A DNA stretch of 64,000 bases from Saprospiraceae bacterium (GCA_029262995.1 JAJCYH010000029.1:54716-118715); one strand, 5' to 3'. Positions 54,801-63,800 are shown, counted from the first letter of the stretch. Notes: generated from the letters alone by a model not told the origin. Numbers and translations: made by a program.

Positions 54801-55223
54801 GCTGTCTTGCTGGAATTTGACAGGATTACAGAAAGAGGCGGCGTGCTTGGAGCTATGGAAACCATGTACCAAAGATCTAGAATACAAGAAGAGAGTATGT
54901 ATTATGAACATCGCAAACATAGTGGAGAATACCCCATCATTGGCGTCAATACTTTTTTGAGTTCGAAAGGATCACCAACAGTAATACCAGGAGAAGTTAT
55001 TCGAGCAACTGAAGAAGAAAAACAATATCAAATCATGACCGTTCAAAATCTTAAAGAACTACACAAGAAAGAAAGTGCAAGTCTATTATCGGCATTGCAA
55101 ACTGCTGCCGTAAACAATGAAAATATGTTTGAAAAATTAATGGAAGTAGGCAAAAAATGTTCTTTGGGTCAAATTACCAAAGCCTTGTTTGAAGTTGGTG
55201 GTCAGTACAGAAGAAATATGTAA
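51810..55223 (+). CDS. icmF: Fused isobutyryl-CoA mutase IcmF
   Basis: 1137 residues, the full IcmF order. N-terminal B12-binding domain (about 1-145) with [10 protein letters not shown], the base-off His motif. MeaB-like GTPase chaperone (about 190-420) with [18 protein letters not shown] and [13 protein letters not shown]-terminal mutase barrel (about 560-1137) with [26 protein letters not shown]. It interconverts isobutyryl-CoA and n-butyryl-CoA using adenosylcobalamin. Active-site differences that distinguish isobutyryl from isovaleryl specificity were not checked. Probably single gene; next gene encodes a periplasmic-binding-like protein. Confidence 0.95.
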   Translation: MIQADKYQPKNKIRIVTAASLFDGHDAAINIMRRIIQSTGVEVIHLGHDRSVEEVVNTAIQEDVQAIAMTSYQGGHNEYFKYMYDLLKEKGSEHIKIFGGGGGVILPDEIKDLMDYGITRIYSPDDGREMGLQGMINDLVQQSDFPLGENLNGQAKNLSPDNHQAIARLISAAENFPEQARQSLEIVHKKNENKNIPVLGITGTGGAGKSSLVDELVRRFLLDFEDKNLAVISVDPSKRKTGGALLGDRIRMNSINTDRVYMRSLATRQSNLALSKYVHEAIEILKAADFDLIILETSGIGQSDTEILDHSDVSLYVMTPEFGAATQLEKIDMLDFADIVAINKFDKRGALDAIRDVKKQYQRNHNLWDTDPETLPVYGTIASQFNDPGMNTLYKKIIDTIDEKTSSTLKSGFKTEHELSEKIYIIPPARVRYLSEISENNRSYDDKVQKQYKVAQSLFGIYKTIENITGQDIQLNKNGLEQTNVSKDKSEFSKMLYKQFDKVKMDLDPYHWEIILHWQEKRQNYKNEIFKFKVRDKELNIETHTESLSHLKIPKIVLPKYESWGDILLWNLQENVPGEFPYTAGLYPFKRQGEDPTRMFAGEGGPERTNKRFHYVSLDLPAKRLSTAFDSVTLYGHDPAHRPDIYGKIGNAGVSICCLDDAKKLYSGFNLADPMTSVSMTINGPAPMLLAYFMNAAIDQQCELYIKKNNLEEEVSKKIAALYKDKERPKYNGDIPMGNDGLGLMLLGVTGDQVLPQDVYEKIKEETLYTVRGTVQADILKEDQAQNTCIFSTEFALRLMGDVQEYFIDKNVRNFYSVSISGYHIAEAGANPISQLAFTLANGFTYVEYYLSRGMDINKFGPNLSFFFSNGVDPEYAVIGRVARRIWSKALKFKYGANPRAQMLKYHIQTSGRSLHAQEIDFNDIRTTLQALYAIYDNCNSLHTNAYDEAITTPTEDSVRRAMAIQLIINKELGLAKNENPLQGAFIIEELTDLVEEAVLLEFDRITERGGVLGAMETMYQRSRIQEESMYYEHRKHSGEYPIIGVNTFLSSKGSPTVIPGEVIRATEEEKQYQIMTVQNLKELHKKESASLLSALQTAAVNNENMFEKLMEVGKKCSLGQITKALFEVGGQYRRNM

Positions 55224-55273
55224 TTCGAAACAGGAATAAAATCCATGCTTCAAAAAGATAATCAAATAGAAAA

Positions 55274-55297
55274 GAGGTGAACTCAAGGGCTCACCTC
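55274..55297. terminator. Hairpin after icmF, possible terminator
   Basis: GAGGTGA/TCACCTC with a ten-base loop, 50 bases after the icmF stop. No T-run follows on the plus strand; the minus strand has TTTTCTATTT, so its direction is unclear. Confidence 0.45.
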
Positions 55298-55468
55298 TCC
55301 CAGTTAAAAACATGAAATTCGGTTCTAAAATATATCTACCCAACTATACTACCATGATTAATTACCATAATAATGTAATTGCCATCAAGCGTTCTTGATG
55401 TTTGTTTTTAACTTGTATTTCTATTATGGTTTTTAGAGCAAAGGGTAAACATTAAATTCAATAATAAA

Positions 55469-56203
55469 TTGAGAATCATATCCACAGTTCCTTCAATTAC
55501 AGAACTCTTGGCTGATTTAAGCCTTGATTCCGAAGTCGTCGGTATCACAAAGTTTTGTGTACACCCTGACAATTGGTTTAGAAGCAAGGAAAGAATAGGC
55601 GGAACTAAAACGCTTAATATTGACAAAATAGACAATCTTAATCCAGATCTTATCATTGCCAATAAAGAAGAAAATACCAGAGAACAAATCGAGCTACTAT
55701 CAAAAAAGTATAAGGTATTAGTAACCGATATTAAAACAATTCAAGATAATTTTGCTCTTATAGACACTATTGCTTCACTCTGTAATAGAGAAGCTAAAGG
55801 GTTGGCATTGGTAAATAAATTAAAATCTACGGCTGAAAAGATAAAGTCCTCTTTGAATAAAAATGCCTTATACCTTATCTGGAAAGACCCTTATATGAGT
55901 GTAGGAAATGACAGCTATATTCATAACGTTATGACTCACCTTGGATTCCGAAATGTATTAGGAGATAAATTAAGATATCCAGAAATAAGTGTTCATGAAA
56001 TTGAAACACTAAATCCAGAAATTATATTACTCTCTTCAGAGCCCTATCCTTTCAAAGAAAAACATGTACAATTTTTCAAGAATTTATTACCTCAATGTAA
56101 CTGTATGCTCGTTGATGGTGAATTATTCAGTTGGTATGGAACAAGGTTAATACATCTTGAAAACAAAGCAATCACACTACTCGAAAGTATTCAACTTAAC
56201 TAA
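55469..56203 (+). CDS. Helical-backbone metal-receptor (BtuF/FepB-like) protein without signal peptide
   Basis: 244 residues, probably starting at TTG 55469; no in-frame ATG lies upstream. Fold-type III binding protein with RIISTVPSITELLADLSLDSEVVGIT, the N-domain LNPDLIIANKEENTREQIE, and C-domain YPEISVHEIETLNPEIILLSSEPYPF. BtuF-like proteins bind cobalamin; without a visible signal peptide this one would be cytoplasmic, like the CobU-linked family seen elsewhere. Its place after B12-dependent icmF suggests a corrinoid ligand (inference). Confidence 0.75.
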   Translation: MRIISTVPSITELLADLSLDSEVVGITKFCVHPDNWFRSKERIGGTKTLNIDKIDNLNPDLIIANKEENTREQIELLSKKYKVLVTDIKTIQDNFALIDTIASLCNREAKGLALVNKLKSTAEKIKSSLNKNALYLIWKDPYMSVGNDSYIHNVMTHLGFRNVLGDKLRYPEISVHEIETLNPEIILLSSEPYPFKEKHVQFFKNLLPQCNCMLVDGELFSWYGTRLIHLENKAITLLESIQLN

Positions 56204-56281
56204 GCAATCCAAGATTTAGTCAAAAAAATCAATTAATCGTTTTATCTTTTACTTTTCTTTATCTAATTCAAACTCGAAAAG

Positions 56282-56905
56282 ATGAAAAGACCAGGATGGG
56301 CGGTTGTTATTGGCATATTTATGATCCTTATAGGTGGTTGCGGAGCTCTAAACAATTTCCAGGATATGAATGCTGAGAAAATACTAGAACAACAAAAGGA
56401 ACAAATTGCTGAACTCGAATTTTCTCATGAATCAAGCACTTCTGACAAAACTGAGCAGAAAGAAGTGAAAGATTCTACCGATGAAAAGTTCATTGGTTTC
56501 TTTGGAGACAGTATTGTCAAAGACAGCAACAATAACGTAGATGTTAAAGAAACAATTGGAAAAATAGTTTTAATTTCTCCATACCGTATAAAGTGGATGA
56601 AAAATTTCGCCTATATCGGGGTAATAATTTCTATTCTTTTTATAGTGTCTGGCGTATTTTTTCTTGTTAAAAAGGAGTATACTATAAAACTCTCCATATC
56701 TGTACTTGCAATTAGTCTTGTTCTAGGCATTTTGCAATTCATTGTATTCAGTGCAGATACAGATTCAGGTAAAGCCATTAGCTTTTTCAGTAATATTGGA
56801 ATCTATTTTGGAATATTTGTAGATGTTCTTCTCCTGATATGCATAATGGTTCTAGATAAAAGTTATTACAACCAAACACCAGTAGCAGAAGACTATTATG
56901 ATTAA
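56282..56905 (+). CDS. Membrane protein of unknown function
   Basis: 207 residues. Hydrophobic segment at about 6-26 with a lipobox-like IGGC, a Gln/Glu coiled-coil stretch at about 35-50 (ILEQQKEQIAELE), a charged linker, then three membrane helices at about 105-128, 137-155 and 165-190. No family recognised. Its stop overlaps the start of the DUF2891 gene by eight bases, so the two are translationally coupled. Confidence 0.6.
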   Translation: MKRPGWAVVIGIFMILIGGCGALNNFQDMNAEKILEQQKEQIAELEFSHESSTSDKTEQKEVKDSTDEKFIGFFGDSIVKDSNNNVDVKETIGKIVLISPYRIKWMKNFAYIGVIISILFIVSGVFFLVKKEYTIKLSISVLAISLVLGILQFIVFSADTDSGKAISFFSNIGIYFGIFVDVLLLICIMVLDKSYYNQTPVAEDYYD

Positions 56906-58019
56906 ACCTGGCAAACTGAATGACTTTGTTTTGTTATTTGTTGCGTTGGTTTTGTTGACTTCCTGTCAATCGGAAATGCAAGATAGGACCAATATAAATT
57001 CAGTGAACAAAGAGTATTCCATTGCACTGACTATAGATGAGGCCAACAGACTTGCTGCCTTACCAATGGATTGCATTCAGAATCCATTGCCCTATAAATC
57101 TGGGATTGTAATTGCGGATAGTTCAGATCTTAAAATGCCCCAAGAACATCACCCTGCTTTCTACGGTTGTTTTGATTGGCATTCAGCAGTTCATGGTCAT
57201 TGGTCCCTGGTCTATTTGCTTAAGAAATTTCCAAACTTAAGTAATAGCACCAAAATAAGAAGGATGCTCAATGAGAATTTGACTGAAGCAAATATTAAGA
57301 AGGAGTTGGATTATTTCGATTTAAATGATTACACCACATCCTTTGAAAGGACTTATGGATGGGCTTGGCTTTTAAAATTACAAGAAGAATTGCATACCTG
57401 GGATGATCCCGATGCTAAATTGTGGTTTCAAAACATAAGTCCGCTTGCCGAACATATATCGCATGCCTATTTGGAATATCTTCCAAAACTAGTTTACCCT
57501 ATCCGAGTAGGTGAACATTCCAATACAGCATTCGGCTTAAGCTTTGCATATGATTACGCCCTGATAACAAAAGATAAAGATTTAGAATTACGCATCAAAG
57601 AAAGCACAATTCGTTTCTATGGTGAAGATCAAGATTGCCCTATTCAGTGGGAGCCTAGTGGATATGATTTTCTTTCTCCATGTCTTCAAGAACTTGACAT
57701 TATGAGGAAGGTTTTAAAAAGCATTGAATTTGAAAAATGGTCCAAGAAGTTTTTACCTGAACTATATACGGGTGGACTTAATATGTCTCCTGGTATAATT
57801 AAAGACAGAAGCGATGGTAAATTGGTGCATTTGGATGGTGTTAATTTTTCTAGAGCATGGTGCTTATATGGCTTATCAAATTCTCCATACGCATATTCAT
57901 TAGCAGAGACTCATATGAATCATTCATTGCAGAATATCGTAGATGGTGACTATGCTGGTCAACATTGGTTGGCTTCCTTCGCTTTATATGCCTATAAGTG
58001 CAAATCAGAAATGAAGTGA
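56898..58019 (+). CDS. DUF2891-family lipoprotein
   Basis: 373 residues with a lipoprotein signal (lipobox LLTSC, Cys at about 23). The mature part matches DUF2891: HPAFYGCFDWHSAVHGHWSLVY, FERTYGWAWLLKLQEELHTW, RVGEHSNTAFGLSFAYDYA and WEPSGYDFLSPCLQE. Conserved His, Asp and Trp residues suggest an alpha/alpha-barrel hydrolase or lyase, but no activity is established. It overlaps the Nramp-like gene by four bases (GTGA). Confidence 0.82.
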   Translation: MIKPGKLNDFVLLFVALVLLTSCQSEMQDRTNINSVNKEYSIALTIDEANRLAALPMDCIQNPLPYKSGIVIADSSDLKMPQEHHPAFYGCFDWHSAVHGHWSLVYLLKKFPNLSNSTKIRRMLNENLTEANIKKELDYFDLNDYTTSFERTYGWAWLLKLQEELHTWDDPDAKLWFQNISPLAEHISHAYLEYLPKLVYPIRVGEHSNTAFGLSFAYDYALITKDKDLELRIKESTIRFYGEDQDCPIQWEPSGYDFLSPCLQELDIMRKVLKSIEFEKWSKKFLPELYTGGLNMSPGIIKDRSDGKLVHLDGVNFSRAWCLYGLSNSPYAYSLAETHMNHSLQNIVDGDYAGQHWLASFALYAYKCKSEMK

Positions 58020-59209
58020 GCCTCTTTAACAAATACTTTGGGCCAAGTACTTTCATTGCTGCCGCATTTATAGGACCAGGAACGATAACAATATGTACTT
58101 TGGCAGGAGTGAATACTTCCTATTCGTTGTTATGGGCATTGGCTTTTTCGACAATAGCTACTGTTATTTTACAAGAAATGTCTGCACGATTGGGATTTGT
58201 TACACAAGAAGGTCTTGGAGAAGCTGTGCACAATACGATTAAACCAGGTTTAAAAAAGCAAAGCGTTTTATTACTTATCATATCTGCAATTCTTATTGGA
58301 AATGCAGCTTATGAATCAGGAAATATTACTGGTGCTGTTATAGGCTTAGAGCTTATCACTGGTGAACAATATTATTTTCCAGTACTGGTTGGAGGACTTG
58401 CTTTTGTTTTATTATTCAAAGGGAATTATAAAGCCATTGAAACCTTTCTAATAGCCATGGTCATATTGATGAGCTGCAGTTTTTTAATTACTGCCTTTTT
58501 GGTTATTGACGACATTGGTGCCATTCTAAAAGGATTTATTCCAGGTCCTGTAAGCAAAGATGAATTATTATTGGTGATGGGACTTATCGGCACAACAGTT
58601 GTTCCTTATAATTTATTTCTTCATGCTTCCTTGATTTCAAAAAAATGGAAACCAGGAGCTAATATTTCTGATATACGTAAAGAGAACAGTTTTTCCATAA
58701 TACTTGGTGGTATCATTTCAGCACTGATAGTGATTGTTGCTGCTGCCTCTTCAAATGAGCTAACGGTTATTAAGGGTGGACAAGACCTTGCTGTTCAGCT
58801 GAAGCCCTTTTTAGGCTCATTTGCTGAATATTTGATGGGCTTAGGCTTGTTTGCTGCCGGATTAAGTTCTGCGATTACCGCAGCATTGGCAGCAGCATAT
58901 GTGGCTAAAGGCATCTTTAAAATCAAAAACGAAAAAAAATCTATTGCATTTAAGAGTACCTGGATGTTAATTCTATTTATAGGAACGATAGTATCTTTAC
59001 TTGGATTCAACAATATTCTATTGATCAAATTTGCACAGATTACCAATGCCTTGTTACTCCCAATAATAGCTGTATTCCTGCTTTACTGTTGCCAATCAGA
59101 GCACTTAATGGGTATCTATAAAAATACAAGCAAACAGAATATCATTGCCTCAATAGTCATACTTCTCACTTTAGTATTATCGATCAAAACATTTCTAATA
59201 ATATTTTAG
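58016..59209 (+). CDS. Divergent Nramp-family transporter
   Basis: About 397 residues from GTG at 58016, which overlaps the previous stop in GTGA; a GTG at 57998 would add six residues. Eleven predicted membrane helices of Nramp type (AAAFIGPGTITICTLAG in helix 1, QEMSARLGFVTQEGLGEAV, IGTTVVPYNLFLHASLI in helix 6). Nramp proteins import divalent metals such as Mn2+ or Fe2+. Here the helix-1 DPGN motif reads GPGT and the helix-6 MPH motif reads VPY, so the usual metal ligands are gone. The cargo may differ. Coupled to the DUF2891 gene. Confidence 0.85.
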   Translation: MSLFNKYFGPSTFIAAAFIGPGTITICTLAGVNTSYSLLWALAFSTIATVILQEMSARLGFVTQEGLGEAVHNTIKPGLKKQSVLLLIISAILIGNAAYESGNITGAVIGLELITGEQYYFPVLVGGLAFVLLFKGNYKAIETFLIAMVILMSCSFLITAFLVIDDIGAILKGFIPGPVSKDELLLVMGLIGTTVVPYNLFLHASLISKKWKPGANISDIRKENSFSIILGGIISALIVIVAAASSNELTVIKGGQDLAVQLKPFLGSFAEYLMGLGLFAAGLSSAITAALAAAYVAKGIFKIKNEKKSIAFKSTWMLILFIGTIVSLLGFNNILLIKFAQITNALLLPIIAVFLLYCCQSEHLMGIYKNTSKQNIIASIVILLTLVLSIKTFLIIF

Positions 59210-59272
59210 ATAGCTACTTTATTTACTAGTAATTGGTAATGACGTGAACTAAACAAACTTGAGAAAAGAGAT

Positions 59273-59280
59273 TATCTTTG
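59273..59280 (+). promoter_or_regulatory. -7 promoter element of the toxin-antitoxin pair
   Basis: TATCTTTG (TAnnTTTG) ends seven bases before the ATG at 59288, so the transcript would be nearly leaderless. No good -33 match seen. Confidence 0.5.
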
Positions 59281-59287
59281 TACTATA

Positions 59288-60427
59288 ATGGCTACGAAGG
59301 TTAAAACATTCAATAGAGACAATATAAATTGGGCAATTCAAAGAGCAGGTTTTGAATTGGATGACTTATTATTGAGTTTTCCTAAGTTGACTGAGTGGAT
59401 AAATCAAGAATCTGACCCGACAGTAAAACAATTGGAAAAATTCACCAAAAAACTTCATGTTCCTTTCGGATATATGTTTTCTGACAATCTACCTAAAGAA
59501 AATTTAACATTTCCATTTTTCAGATCTGGGAAAAAAGCGAGTGATAAAGTTTCTCTAAATGTGTATCAAACGATCCAAATTCTCAAAGACCGACAAATTT
59601 GGCTTTCTGAATATATGACTGAAAGTGGTTATGAAGAAATGCCTTTTGTTGGGAAGTATAGTTTAGAAGCCGACTACTTAACTGTAGTAAATGATATTAG
59701 GAGAACATTAAATTTAAAGCAAAACTGGGCTTCTAAACATCCAACATGGGAAAGAACACTAGAATTTATTACATATAAAATTGAGGAAATTGGAATAATC
59801 GTAACATTTAATGGCGTTGTTGAAAACAATACTAGAAGAAAAATTGAAGTCTCTGAATGCAGAGGATTTGTCCTTGTAAATAAACTTGCTCCATTTCTTT
59901 ATATTAATTCTGCAGATACAAAAGCTGCACAGATGTTTACTTTAATTCATGAATTAGCTCACGTTTGGATAGGAGAAAGCGCAGGTTTTGATTTGAACAA
60001 TATGTTACCCAATAATCATCCATTGGAATTATTGTGTGATAAAATCGCTGCCGAATTTTTGGTGCCTAGTGAATTATTAATGAAAATTTATAATACCGAA
60101 CAAAGGATAAAAACTTTAAGCAGAATCTTCAAAGTTAGCCCAATCGTTATAGGTAGAAGGCTTCTAGATTTAGATTTAATTAGTAAAGAATCTTTCTTCA
60201 ACTTCTACAATGATTATATAGATTCTATTAATTTAATTAAAGAAAATCAAGGAGATGGAGGAAATTTTTATGCAACGGCTAAAAAGAGAATAAGCTTACG
60301 TTTTGCTAATTATATCAACAATGCTGTAAAAGAAAATAAACTCTTATATAGAGACGCCTATAAACTCACAAGTTTAAGAGGTGACACCTATACTCGATTC
60401 ATGAAAGAGCAATTACTTCAATCTTGA
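59288..60427 (+). CDS. XRE-ImmA/IrrE-family antitoxin with metallopeptidase domain
   Basis: 379 residues. N-terminal helix-turn-helix-like part (about 1-70: WAIQRAGFELDDLLLSFPKLTEWINQ, PTVKQLEKFTKKLHVPFGYMF) and a zinc-peptidase ImmA/IrrE domain with HELAH in FTLIHELAHVWIGESAGFDL (about residue 225) and a following Glu in DKIAAEFLVPSELL. It is the typical partner of a DUF4411 PIN-like toxin, and the next gene starts in its stop codon. Predicted antitoxin and autoregulator. Confidence 0.88.
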   Translation: MATKVKTFNRDNINWAIQRAGFELDDLLLSFPKLTEWINQESDPTVKQLEKFTKKLHVPFGYMFSDNLPKENLTFPFFRSGKKASDKVSLNVYQTIQILKDRQIWLSEYMTESGYEEMPFVGKYSLEADYLTVVNDIRRTLNLKQNWASKHPTWERTLEFITYKIEEIGIIVTFNGVVENNTRRKIEVSECRGFVLVNKLAPFLYINSADTKAAQMFTLIHELAHVWIGESAGFDLNNMLPNNHPLELLCDKIAAEFLVPSELLMKIYNTEQRIKTLSRIFKVSPIVIGRRLLDLDLISKESFFNFYNDYIDSINLIKENQGDGGNFYATAKKRISLRFANYINNAVKENKLLYRDAYKLTSLRGDTYTRFMKEQLLQS

Positions 60428-60918
60428 GTGCCTTTATTCTTAATTCTAACTTTTTTATTCAAGCTCATCGAGCTAACTATCCTTTTGATGTCGTTCCAAG
60501 TTTTTGGACAAAGATTAAACAACTTGCAAATCAAGAGCTAATTATTAGCATAGATAAAGTGAAAGATGAGATATTTAAAAATGATGATAAGCTAACTGAG
60601 TGGTGTGAATTAAGCCTACCTGACAATTTTTTCAAAGATTCGTCGGTTGCAATTTATGAATATTCAAAAATAGCTAAATGGGAAAATTCAAGAAATGATC
60701 ATTATTATCAGACTGCCATTGAAGAATTTTTAAGTACCGATGCAGCCGATGCTTGGATAATTGCATATGCCATCAATCAAAATTTCTCTTTACTCACTCA
60801 TGAAAAAAGTGAACCAGAAAGAAAGACTAGAATCAAGATTCCTGATGTTTGTCAAGTTTATGGGATTAATTACTTCACGACTGTTGAAATGTTGAGAAAT
60901 CTTGGAGAAACGATCTAA
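60424..60918 (+). CDS. DUF4411 PIN-like toxin with altered first catalytic residue
   Basis: 164 residues, TTG start overlapping the antitoxin stop (TTGA). DUF4411 pattern: FFIQAHRANYPFDVVPSFW, IISIDKVKDEI, STDAADAWIIAYAINQNFSLLTHE and KIPDVCQVYGINYFTTVEML. The family is PIN-like and expected to cut RNA. The first PIN motif normally reads L-L-D-x-N; here it reads I-L-N-S-N, with Asn (AAT) at the Asp position (residue 7). Other acidic sites (Asp in SIDKVKDE and DAADAW) remain. The toxin may be inactive. Confidence 0.85.
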   Translation: MSAFILNSNFFIQAHRANYPFDVVPSFWTKIKQLANQELIISIDKVKDEIFKNDDKLTEWCELSLPDNFFKDSSVAIYEYSKIAKWENSRNDHYYQTAIEEFLSTDAADAWIIAYAINQNFSLLTHEKSEPERKTRIKIPDVCQVYGINYFTTVEMLRNLGETI

Positions 60919-61054
60919 GTCATTACAATAACAATGTATTATCACTCTTTTGTCTTGACTTTTAATATGGCTGACGGTTAATTTCAGTAAGATTAATGCA
61001 ATCGTTCTTTCTTCTTATCTTCACAGAAGCTAGATTGATTATTCAAACTTTAAC

Positions 61055-61801
61055 ATGAACACCATCATAGATATAAATAGTGACTTAGGAGAATGGCATC
61101 CTGAAACAGGTCTTAACAATGATTTAGCAATCATACCTTTTTTAACAAGTTGTAATATATGTTGTGGATTTCATTCCTCAAGTCCAGAATTAATACAAAA
61201 TACAATCAGAAATGCAATCGCGCATGACTTGAAAATAGGTGCGCATCCTTCATACAACGATAGAGAAAACTTTGGTAGAAAGCCTATCACACAGGATATC
61301 CCAAGTCTACTATCGGATATACTTTATCAAATTAGTGCTCTAAAGGGAATGGTAGAGTATTACGATAACAATTTATATCATGTCAAACCACATGGAGCAC
61401 TCTATCATCAAATACACAATGACAAAAAGCTCGGAATTGCTTTTGTAAAACTTGTTAAAGACATAGATCCTCATTTAAAAATTATGGGCATCGCTGACTC
61501 AGAACTTAAAAGCATATGTAAACAGGAAGGTGTAAAATTTATAAATGAAGTTTTTGCCGACAGGCGATATAAAAATAAAACAAGCTTAGTCAGTAGAAGT
61601 GAAGAAAATGCAGTTATTGAAAACGAAAAAGAATTTATCAAACATATAAGTCTATTAACAAAGGGTCAAGTATTAGATAGCGCAAACAAGTTACATAATA
61701 TTTCTGTTGATAGTATATGTATTCACTCAGATACAAAAAATGCCGAAACGAAGGCAAAATTACTTTTTGATTTCCTTAATAGTAAAATACCTAAATCCTG
61801 A
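61055..61801 (+). CDS. pxpA: 5-oxoprolinase subunit A (LamB/YcsF)
   Basis: 248 residues. YcsF signatures: IDINSDLGEWHPETGLNNDLAIIPFLTSCNICCGFHS, IGAHPSYNDRENFGRKPI, HVKPHGALYHQ and EVFADRRYKNKTSLVSR. PxpA with PxpB and PxpC hydrolyses 5-oxoproline to glutamate with ATP, clearing a spontaneous damage product. First gene of the pxpABC operon. Confidence 0.95.
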   Translation: MNTIIDINSDLGEWHPETGLNNDLAIIPFLTSCNICCGFHSSSPELIQNTIRNAIAHDLKIGAHPSYNDRENFGRKPITQDIPSLLSDILYQISALKGMVEYYDNNLYHVKPHGALYHQIHNDKKLGIAFVKLVKDIDPHLKIMGIADSELKSICKQEGVKFINEVFADRRYKNKTSLVSRSEENAVIENEKEFIKHISLLTKGQVLDSANKLHNISVDSICIHSDTKNAETKAKLLFDFLNSKIPKS

Positions 61802-61807
61802 TCTGAC

Positions 61808-62491
61808 GTGGCTATTAATTATAAAATAGAAATATTTGATAACGATTTCATACTATTGAAAAATGATAAAAATGTTTTAAAAGAGTGGCAATCTTACGGC
61901 AAAGCACTTTACAATTCAAGACTTGATTTTATCGATGAAGTTATTTGCTCAGAATATGAAATTTGCGTAAAGCTCAATAACACATTCAAGTATAGTGATA
62001 TAGAAAAATTGCAGATTGAAATAAAAGAAAAGGAGATCTCTACTAGGGTCTTAAAAATGCCTATTCTTTTCGACAACAACGTGGATTGGAAGCATGTAAT
62101 CCAACAATGCAATATGTCACGAGAAGAAATTATTTCATTGCTTTTGTCGAGCAAACTAGAAGTAGCTATGTTAGGTTTTTTACCTGGCTTCATCTATATG
62201 AGTGGTCTTCCAAAAGAACTTTGTATTCCTAGAAAGGCTAATCCAAAAAACAATATTGAAGCTGGCTCATTTGCTATCGCATCTAAGTATGCCGGATTAT
62301 ATAGTGTGGAGAGTCCTGGAGGATGGCATGTATTAGGAAAAATGCCGTGTAGGGTTTTAAACATACCAGACATTCCACCAATAATTTTAGAACCCCAGGA
62401 TATTGTACATCTTGAAGAAATTGGTTCAATAAAATATAAAGAACTTAATGATTCAAACATTAATATTTTAGAATACAATGGGCTCACTTAG
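61808..62491 (+). CDS. pxpB: 5-oxoprolinase subunit B
   Basis: 227 residues, GTG start six bases after pxpA. KipI-type domain: MLGFLPGFIYMSGLPKELCIPRKANPKNNIEAGSFAIA split by the usual LGF-PGF motif, and SPGGWHVLGKMPCRVL. Together with PxpC it forms the ATP-dependent kinase part of 5-oxoprolinase. It overlaps pxpC by 14 bases. Confidence 0.93.
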   Translation: MAINYKIEIFDNDFILLKNDKNVLKEWQSYGKALYNSRLDFIDEVICSEYEICVKLNNTFKYSDIEKLQIEIKEKEISTRVLKMPILFDNNVDWKHVIQQCNMSREEIISLLLSSKLEVAMLGFLPGFIYMSGLPKELCIPRKANPKNNIEAGSFAIASKYAGLYSVESPGGWHVLGKMPCRVLNIPDIPPIILEPQDIVHLEEIGSIKYKELNDSNINILEYNGLT

Positions 62492-63338
62492 GTTTATATC
62501 TTCTCCTTTTTCTGCTACTATCCAAGACCTAGGCAGAGAAGCATTGGCCTATTATGCTATTCCGGCTTCAGGGGCGCTGGATAAAAAGAGCTTACAATTG
62601 GCCAATAAAATATTGGGCAATCCCTTGCATGCCCCTTGCATAGAATTTTCTTTCACCCCGGGTAAAATAGAGTTTGAATCTGCGACAACGATCTGTCTTA
62701 CGGGTGCAGATATGCAATTTAAGGTAAACGATAAAATCATCAAGTTAAATTCTATTGTTGGAATCAAGTCAGGGGATATTCTTTCTGGCTCATGGCCAAA
62801 ACTTAATGCCAGATGTTATTTAGCTGTAAAGGCCAAATTAGACCTCCCCAATATATATGCATCATATTCCAGCTACCCTAATGCAAAGATCGGATATAAC
62901 TCAGGAGCTAATTTAAAAAAAGGAGATCAAATTCACTGGAAAGAAATACCATTAAATGTTTCTTTAGAAAATATAAAAGTTGATGATAAGCCATTTTGCG
63001 AAAGCATAAAAATTAAAAAAGCACCAGAATATCATTTGTATTCCAAAGACATTACGGACCAATTAATTGCAAACGAATTTAGTATTGATAGTAATAGTAA
63101 TCGAATGGGTGCAAGATTACTTGAAAAAATAATAGGAGATAAATTTCCTGAATTAAAAGCAAGCGTTCCAGTATTGCCTGGGTTCATCCAGTTGACGCCT
63201 TCAGGAACATTAATAGTGATCCTGCAAGATGGTCATACGACTGGAGGATATCCAAGGATTGCATATATTCCAGAAAATGAATTGTCTGCCTTCAATCAAA
63301 ATGCTCCCAGAAAAAAGTTCAAGTTCAAATTGGTGTAA
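62478..63338 (+). CDS. pxpC: 5-oxoprolinase subunit C
   Basis: 286 residues, KipA/biotin-dependent-carboxylase-like domain: ATIQDLGREALAYYAIPASGALDKKSLQLANKILGN in two parts, SNRMGARL and ILQDGHTTGGYPRIAYI. Third subunit of PxpABC, translation coupled to pxpB. No terminator is evident after it. Confidence 0.94.
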   Translation: MGSLRFISSPFSATIQDLGREALAYYAIPASGALDKKSLQLANKILGNPLHAPCIEFSFTPGKIEFESATTICLTGADMQFKVNDKIIKLNSIVGIKSGDILSGSWPKLNARCYLAVKAKLDLPNIYASYSSYPNAKIGYNSGANLKKGDQIHWKEIPLNVSLENIKVDDKPFCESIKIKKAPEYHLYSKDITDQLIANEFSIDSNSNRMGARLLEKIIGDKFPELKASVPVLPGFIQLTPSGTLIVILQDGHTTGGYPRIAYIPENELSAFNQNAPRKKFKFKLV

Positions 63339-63355
63339 TTAAGTGTCCAAATAGA

Positions 63356-63601
63356 TCAACAATAAGTCTGAAGTGTTTTGCCATCTATAGAAACAATATA
63401 GTCAAGCCTAATAGGATCTGGGTAATTATTTAAAAGCAAGTATTCTCCATCACCATCGTTAGTCCATGTTACTATCTTGGAATTGAGTTGAATAACCTCA
63501 CCATCAAAAGATTGGAAGACTATGGGGACAGTCACAGCCAAAGTGGCATAATGTTCAATAAGATCATGAAAAGAACACGATATAGGACGGTATGGTTTCA
63601 T
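63356..63601 (-). CDS. Rof-like (Rho-binding antiterminator family) small protein
   Basis: 81 residues. Layout agrees with the Rof family: YRPISCSFHDLIEHYATLAV (compare YQPINC-DYDNLE in E. coli Rof), a short beta-sheet with FQSFDGEVIQLNSKIVTWTN, then EYLLLNNYPDPIRLDYIVSIDG. Rof is an Sm-like fold that binds Rho and blocks termination. The match is by motif order, not by a search. Convergent with pxpC, 17 bases away; monocistronic. Confidence 0.6.
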   Translation of the reverse strand: MKPYRPISCSFHDLIEHYATLAVTVPIVFQSFDGEVIQLNSKIVTWTNDGDGEYLLLNNYPDPIRLDYIVSIDGKTLQTYC

Positions 63602-63644
63602 AAAGATTTAACGAAAAGCGAAATTTAAAATTGGCTTATTACTA

Positions 63645-63684
63645 ATAAAAAAAGTTCGAACATATCTTTCAACATTCGAACTTT
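63645..63684 (-). terminator. Terminator after tRNA-Val
   Basis: Minus-strand AAAGTTCGAA/TTCGAACTTT stem of ten pairs, 14-base loop, followed by a T-run. It begins at the end of the encoded CCA. Confidence 0.8.
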
Positions 63685-63761
63685 GGTGAGGATAGGGGGA
63701 CTCGAACCCACGACCTCTGCCCTGTCAAGGCAGCGCTCTAAACCAACTGAGCTATACCCTC
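63684..63761 (-). tRNA. tRNA-Val (anticodon GAC)
   Basis: Cloverleaf on the minus strand: acceptor GAGGGTA/TATCCTC (one G-U), D arm AGCTCAGTTGGTTTAGAGC, anticodon arm CTGCC-TTGACAG-GGCAG (anticodon GAC, reads GUC/GUU), T arm GTGGGTTCGAGTCCCC, discriminator A and encoded CCA (63686-63684). Confidence 0.95.
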
Positions 63762-63800
63762 GTAAATATGTATTTCGTTTGAGCGCTGCTTGCTCCCCTC

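Noticed and set aside
63684..63761. tRNA-Asp
   Set aside because: The seven-base loop TTGACAG gives anticodon GAC, which reads valine codons; Asp would need GTC.
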